Source of the DNA: Bacteroidota bacterium
GTDB lineage: Bacteria; Bacteroidota; Bacteroidia; NS11-12g; UBA955
Length of the DNA: 64,000 bases
NCBI GenBank assembly: GCA_016787485.1
Contig: JAEUUL010000008.1
Coordinates: forward strand, 62,001-126,000
Direction of reading: 5' to 3'
The notes under the pieces: generated by a model
Databases searched by the model: none
What the model was told of the DNA's origin: nothing
What the model saw: only the letters and a program-made list of their open reading frames with translations
Part shown: positions 60,185 to 64,000 of the stretch, in pieces
How positions within the stretch are numbered: the first letter of the stretch is position 1
Layout of the letters: every line of letters begins with the position of its first letter
Position numbers and translations under genes: made by a program

Positions 60185-61120
60185 ATGTTTAAATACCCCA
60201 TTCTGCTTTTATTCATTTTCGCGCATGCGCAACTTTTCAGTCAATCTGCCGCAGATTATTTTAACAAAGCTAAAGCCAGTGCTGAATCAGGAAATAAAGA
60301 AGCAGCCCTGGAACAAATCAATGCGGCAATCACCCTGGATCCTGAAAATCTGGTGTAAAAACAATTCAAGTCGGGTTGTTATTTTTCACGGGGGGATTTC
60401 AAATCTGCGTTATCGCAAGTTAAACAACTGGAGAATGAATACCCGGACAGTAGTTCTGTAAACCAACTTCTGGCCAATTATTATGCTGCGTTACTGGATT
60501 ATGAACGTGCTATTGAGGAATACGAAAAAGCTATAGAAAAAGCAGAAACACCCAGATTAAAACACAATTACAATACATATCTGGCAGGATGCAAGTTGAG
60601 TTTGATGCAGTACCGCGAGGCCTATACGATTTTAAGCAAAGAGTATGCATATGACAGTTCCGATATGGATGCACTGAACAATATGGCACATGCATGCTCA
60701 CAGTTAAATATGCGGCAGGAATCGTTCAGAATTTTCATGCGGATGCTCACAATAGATTCCACCAGGCCTTTCGTATGGATTAGTTTGGGAATGTGGTATC
60801 AGGAAGGCAATGAGCACAACAATGCCATCCGTTGTTTTAACCGCTTGATTTCCATGTACCCCAATGACCCATACGGCTACAGCAACAGGGCAACGAGTGA
60901 ACTGGAATTGGGAGAAACCCGGAAAGCGTTGAAAGACATCAATCATTCCATTGAGTTAAAATCCACCAATGCGTATGCCTATTGGACCCGTGCAAAAGTG
61001 TGGCTAAAAAAAGGCAATCAGAAAAAAGCCTGCGAGGACTTAAATACTGCCGAAAAGCTGCGATTTACTGCACTGTATGGGAATAGCGTGCAGGAACTGA
61101 AAGAAAAACACTGCAAATAG
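60185..61120 (+). pseudogene. Secreted TPR protein broken by an in-frame TAA
   Basis: The frame begins at ATG 60185 with a signal peptide (LLLFIFAHAQLFSQ). It encodes a first TPR unit (AADYFNKAKASAESGNKEAA) and meets TAA at 60356-60358 after VITLDPENLV-like sequence. The same frame then stays open to 61120 with further TPR units (YERAIEEYEKAIEKAET, AIRCFNRLISMYPNDP, ALKDINHSIELKSTNAYAYW) and a proper end. Read through the stop, the product would be 311 residues. This is a nonsense mutation, a base-call error, or rarely read-through; no frameshift is needed. A downstream start (TTG 60596 or ATG 60605) could still yield the C-terminal TPRs in the cytoplasm. Confidence 0.72.
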
Positions 61121-61160
61121 TTTCTGCAAGCAAAGGAAAACGAAGCGAAACAATCACCAC

Positions 61161-61191
61161 TTGCCTTTAACCCTTGGCAGGCCTACCTTTG
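61161..61191 (+). promoter_or_regulatory. Promoter of prfB
   Basis: TTG and an exact TACCTTTG box are 20 bases apart; the box ends four bases before the prfB ATG, so the message is expected to be leaderless. Confidence 0.65.
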
Positions 61192-61195
61192 CAGC

Positions 61196-62300
61196 ATGAA
61201 TTCCGACCAGCATAAAGATATAAGGGGCCGTGTAGAAGCCCTGAGGAGGTACCTTTGACGTCGATAGAAAACTGGCTGAAATAGCCGACGAAGAGGAACA
61301 AACGCTGGACCCCTCCTTCTGGAACGACCCCAAAAAAGCAGAGGCACATCTCCGCAAAATCAAAGACAAAAAAGTTTGGACCGAGGCCTTTCAGGCTTGT
61401 GTAAAACAGCTGGAAGACCTGGATGTGCTGGTAGAATTTGCCGATGCCGGTGAAGCCACAGCCGATGAAGTAGACCAGCAATACAAGATGCTGGCCGAAT
61501 CTGTCGAAAACCTGGAGTTTAAAAACATGCTGCAGGATGAGGAAGACCACCTCGGTTGTGTGCTCGAAATCAACTCCGGTGCTGGTGGTACAGAAAGCTG
61601 CGACTGGGCAGAGATGCTCATGCGCATGTACATTATGTGGGCCGAAAAAAATGGTTTCAAAATCACTGAACTCGACCGTCAGGATGGCGATGTGGCCGGT
61701 ATCAAATCCGTAAGTCTGGAAATTGAAGGCCCGTTTGCCTTTGGTTACCTCAAGGGAGAAAACGGTGTACACCGCATGGTGCGCATTTCTCCGTTCGACA
61801 GCAACGCACGCCGGCACACCTCATTTGTAAGTGTATATGTTTACCCGCTGGTGGATGATACCATTGAAATAGAAATCAAACCCCAGGATGTGGAACTTCA
61901 TACCAGCCGAAGCGGTGGTGCAGGCGGACAGAATGTGAACAAGGTTGAAACCAAAGTTCAGCTCACCCATATTCCCACCGGAATCGTGGTGGTGTGCCAG
62001 GTAGACCGCAGTCAGCTGGGTAACCGTGAAAGGGCCATGCAAATGCTCAAAAGCCGGTTGTATGAACTTGAAATCCAGAAACGCAATGCCGCGCGTGCAG
62101 CCATAGAGGACAGCAAGATGAAAATCGAGTGGGGTTCCCAAATCCGCAACTACGTGTTTCACCCTTACAAATTGGTAAAAGACGTACGAACCGGTGAGGA
62201 AACCAGCAATGTCCAAAACGTAATGGATGGTGACCTCTGGCCCTTTATCAAAAGTTATCTGCTGGAAAGCAGCGGTGCTAAAAAAACCGCAGCAAAGTAA
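61196..62300 (+). CDS. prfB: Peptide chain release factor 2, with programmed +1 frameshift
   Basis: Release factor reading UAA and UGA. Twenty codons from ATG 61196 end at TGA 61256-61258. Skipping one base (reading GAC at 61257) opens the frame to 62300 and gives 367 residues, the normal length. The tail has the SPF codon-reading motif ([14 protein letters not shown]) and GGQ in [17 protein letters not shown], which catalyses peptide release. Low release factor 2 raises frameshifting at its own UGA, so the protein controls its own level. Without the frameshift only 20 residues are made. Confidence 0.95.
61244..61258 (+). promoter_or_regulatory. Programmed +1 frameshift site of prfB
   Basis: Codons read AGG AGG TAC CTT TGA, then C. 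A Shine-Dalgarno-like AGGAGG sits three bases before the slippery CTT, and the stop is UGA followed by C, all standard for this site. The usual stimulator is AGGGGG; here it is a full AGGAGG. Confidence 0.93.
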
Positions 62301-62370
62301 TTCCTGCCGTTTGTGAACTGATATCCGCCATTGGTGAATCAAAGTGATTTACCTGCGCGCTGACGGACTT

Positions 62371-62396
62371 GTTTTGGAGCATAATAAAACCAAAAC
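62371..62396 (+). promoter_or_regulatory. Small inverted repeat just before the LamG gene
   Basis: GTTTTGG (62371-62377) and CCAAAAC (62390-62396) flank 12 bases and touch the ATG at 62397. In RNA this could form a hairpin ending at the start codon; in DNA it could be an operator. Confidence 0.35.
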
Positions 62397-63311
62397 ATGA
62401 AAAAGATCAGTACATTTTTTTTAGTTGCAGTGCTGCTTGGAACTGCCATGGCGCAGGCCCCCCTGGCCTGCTACAGTTTCGATGGAAACTACAATGATGC
62501 CCTCAACGGCCGCCACCTGAGCAATACCACCACTACACTGGTACCTGGCCCCTGGGGTGGGGTTGACTCGGTTTGCCAGTTCAACGCTACCCTCTCCAGC
62601 ATCGTACGCCTGCCCAAAACGGCTGCCCTGAGGCCCGCCCTGCTCAGCATGAGTGTTTGGGTGAAACCCGAATCGACTGAACCCCAGTATATCATCTTTC
62701 AGAAAAACAGACAGGCTGCCAACCATGAAGGCTTTGTACTTGCATTCATCGACACCGCCTTTAAATTCATTAAACTCAGCCCCGATTCTGGCAAATACAG
62801 CAACTGCCAGTCGGGTAAAGTCGAATTAAACAACTGGTCTCATGTGGGCATGGTATTCACCGGAGACAGCATCCGGCTCTACGTAAACGCCGTGCGTGTA
62901 GCGGCTGATAAATCTGCATTTCCTATAGAATACGACACCACCAGCATGATTCTTGGCGGTTCAGGTGTCTCATTCAATCTGCCTTTTCACGGGGCTCTCA
63001 ACAATTTAAAAATCTACGACCGGGTGCTTACCCCTGCAGAAATCAGCACCGACTATTTTCAGCATCCCGGTTGCGTAACCGCAGGGATTGCCCGACAGAA
63101 TGCTGTTTCCAATGCCATAAATATGTTCCCAAATCCTGCCAGAGATTTCCTGCATTTGTCAGCACCATCTCATGTTGACATATACTCGGTAAATGGCAAA
63201 AAACTCTACAGTCAGAACCAAATTCAAACCGTACCAGTTCATCATCTGCCCCGTGGGCTTTGCTTCGTGCGCATCAATTCAGGCAAAGCAAGGTCCCTGA
63301 TTCTTGAATAG
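62397..63311 (+). CDS. LamG-domain protein with T9SS type A sorting signal
   Basis: A 304-residue secreted protein. The signal peptide ends near AMAQ. A LamG/concanavalin-like domain (about 22-215) shows LACYSFDGNYNDALNGRH, MSVWVKPESTEPQYIIFQ and LPFHGALNNLKIYDRVLTPAE. The last 70 residues are a type A T9SS sorting domain (MFPNPARDFLHL, VDIYSVNGKKLY, LPRGLCFVRI). So it is moved to the cell surface or released by T9SS and may bind carbohydrate. No T9SS machinery gene is close by. Confidence 0.9.
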   Translation: MKKISTFFLVAVLLGTAMAQAPLACYSFDGNYNDALNGRHLSNTTTTLVPGPWGGVDSVCQFNATLSSIVRLPKTAALRPALLSMSVWVKPESTEPQYIIFQKNRQAANHEGFVLAFIDTAFKFIKLSPDSGKYSNCQSGKVELNNWSHVGMVFTGDSIRLYVNAVRVAADKSAFPIEYDTTSMILGGSGVSFNLPFHGALNNLKIYDRVLTPAEISTDYFQHPGCVTAGIARQNAVSNAINMFPNPARDFLHLSAPSHVDIYSVNGKKLYSQNQIQTVPVHHLPRGLCFVRINSGKARSLILE

Positions 63312-63328
63312 GTCAGGGAAATTCTCCA

Positions 63329-63350
63329 TATTTGTTTGAACAAACAAATA
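63329..63350. promoter_or_regulatory. Inverted repeat overlapping the pirin promoter
   Basis: TATTTGTTTG (63329-63338) and CAAACAAATA (63341-63350) are exact complements around AA. The left arm contains the -33 TTTG, so a bound dimer would block polymerase. This is the clearest operator-like palindrome in the window; its regulator is not identified. Confidence 0.6.
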
Positions 63351-63365
63351 ATTGTACTAACTTCG
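63335..63365 (+). promoter_or_regulatory. Promoter of the pirin gene
   Basis: TTTG and TAACTTCG (one mismatch to TAnnTTTG) are 19 bases apart. The start codon lies four bases after the box, predicting a leaderless transcript. Confidence 0.55.
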
Positions 63366-63369
63366 TGGT

Positions 63370-64000
63370 ATGAGTAAGCAAGTACCGCGTCGCAATTTTC
63401 TGGGTAAACTGGGAGCCGCGCTTGCGGCTTCCGTAGCTTTGCCCCTCATCTCCGCCAAACGCATTCTGCCAACTGACGACGAACCTATGACTGAGCCATT
63501 GATTAAAAACACCAAACCCCTGGGATTTATGTGGGAAACCATAGACCCATTTCTGTTCTGTGTTCACCATGAAGATTTTTTCCCAAAGGGGAATGCTGCC
63601 ATGGGTCCGGATCCTGAGTTATTCAAAGGCCGCCACATGGGTGACGACTTTATCATTAAGGATGGTTTCCGTATGTACCACGGTCGCACGGTTCCCGGTT
63701 TTCCCGGTCACCCACACAGGGGGTTCGAAACCATTACCGTGGTGAGAAAAGGGCTGGTGGACCATGCCGACAGTCTGGGTGCTGCAGGCCGCTATGGAGA
63801 GGGCGATGTGCAATGGATGACCGCAGGCAAAGGCGTTCAGCACAGCGAAATGTTCCCGCTGATCCATACAGACAAAGAAAACACCATGGAACTGTTTCAG
63901 ATCTGGCTCAATCTGCCGGCCAAGGACAAAATGACGGAACCCCATTTCAAAATGTTGTGGGCTGATACCATTCCCCATTTTACGCATACCGACAACAACA
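63370..64000 (+). CDS. Pirin family protein with Tat signal, truncated by window edge
   Basis: The first 210 residues of a cupin-fold protein. [20 protein letters not shown] at residues 7-26 is a twin-arginine signal, so the product should be exported folded, which is unusual for pirins. Metal-ligand pairs are visible: [12 protein letters not shown] and VQHSEMF. Pirins bind iron and some act as quercetinases; the reaction here is not known. The palindrome over its promoter suggests tight control. The C-terminal cupin half lies beyond the window. Confidence 0.9.
   Translation, partial: MSKQVPRRNFLGKLGAALAASVALPLISAKRILPTDDEPMTEPLIKNTKPLGFMWETIDPFLFCVHHEDFFPKGNAAMGPDPELFKGRHMGDDFIIKDGFRMYHGRTVPGFPGHPHRGFETITVVRKGLVDHADSLGAAGRYGEGDVQWMTAGKGVQHSEMFPLIHTDKENTMELFQIWLNLPAKDKMTEPHFKMLWADTIPHFTHTDNN

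Overview
The window looks like a stretch of ordinary chromosome from a free-living member of the Bacteroidota. The evidence is a type IX secretion (T9SS) C-terminal sorting domain, a SusC-like TonB-dependent receptor, a DUF5723 outer-membrane protein, the small Bacteroidota-specific DUF4295 gene beside rpmG/rpmB, an exbB-exbD-exbD-tonB operon, bacillithiol synthesis (bshC), and many promoters of the TTG-N19/20-TAnnTTTG type. I see no insertion sequence, prophage, CRISPR array, rRNA or tRNA. Species cannot be named from the sequence; a Chitinophagales/Saprospirales-like environmental lineage is a guess.

Layout. 1-6.7 kb: an edge-truncated secreted protein whose signal-peptide codons contain a C9 tract, a 1066-residue DUF5723 barrel with a long coiled-coil tail, and sppA. 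6.7-13.4 kb: a TetR-controlled RND efflux operon (regulator, TolC, adaptor, pump). 13.7-22.5 kb: mutS, a TonB receptor with a secreted partner, then a pRiA4b ORF-3-like gene, miaA and a TerC-family gene. 22.5-26.3 kb: a SulP transporter-carbonic anhydrase pair and an OmpA/TSP3 protein. 26.4-30.9 kb: rpmB-rpmG-DUF4295-ftsY-rimO-bshC. 31-35.5 kb: an O-antigen-ligase-like protein with a LysM protein, and a soluble histidine kinase/response regulator with a small partner. 35.6-38.3 kb: a fused alpha-oxoamine synthase/GNAT enzyme plus a small companion. 38.3-43 kb: a tandem ABC ATPase and the TonB energising operon. 43-50.9 kb: a DUF3352-like/MORN protein, an ECF sigma/anti-sigma/Spy-like operon, an AlkB-like hydroxylase, rplS, and a PorT/NTF2/glycosyltransferase operon. 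51-55.2 kb: an FAD oxidoreductase, a CarH-type B12 light sensor, a TIGR01777 protein and a photolyase. 55.3-60.1 kb: a small GG-leader, DP-rich peptide gene followed by a C39-peptidase ABC exporter, an HlyD adaptor and a double Usp protein. 60.2-64 kb: a TPR gene broken by one stop codon, prfB with its programmed frameshift, a LamG/T9SS protein and an edge-truncated pirin.

The most promising candidate for an undescribed system is the peptide-export locus at 55.2-60.1 kb. The exporter keeps all C39 catalytic residues, and the peptide just upstream has a VKGG leader end and a cysteine-free Asp-Pro/Gly-rich core, but no modifying enzyme lies nearby. Second are the CarH-photolyase cluster, whose regulator keeps the Wx9EH light-sensing motif, and the oxoamine synthase-GNAT fusion. 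Regulatory reading shows many genes whose start codon lies only 4-7 bases after the TAnnTTTG box, so leaderless transcripts are probably common. Several start codons were moved from the longest open frame on this basis.
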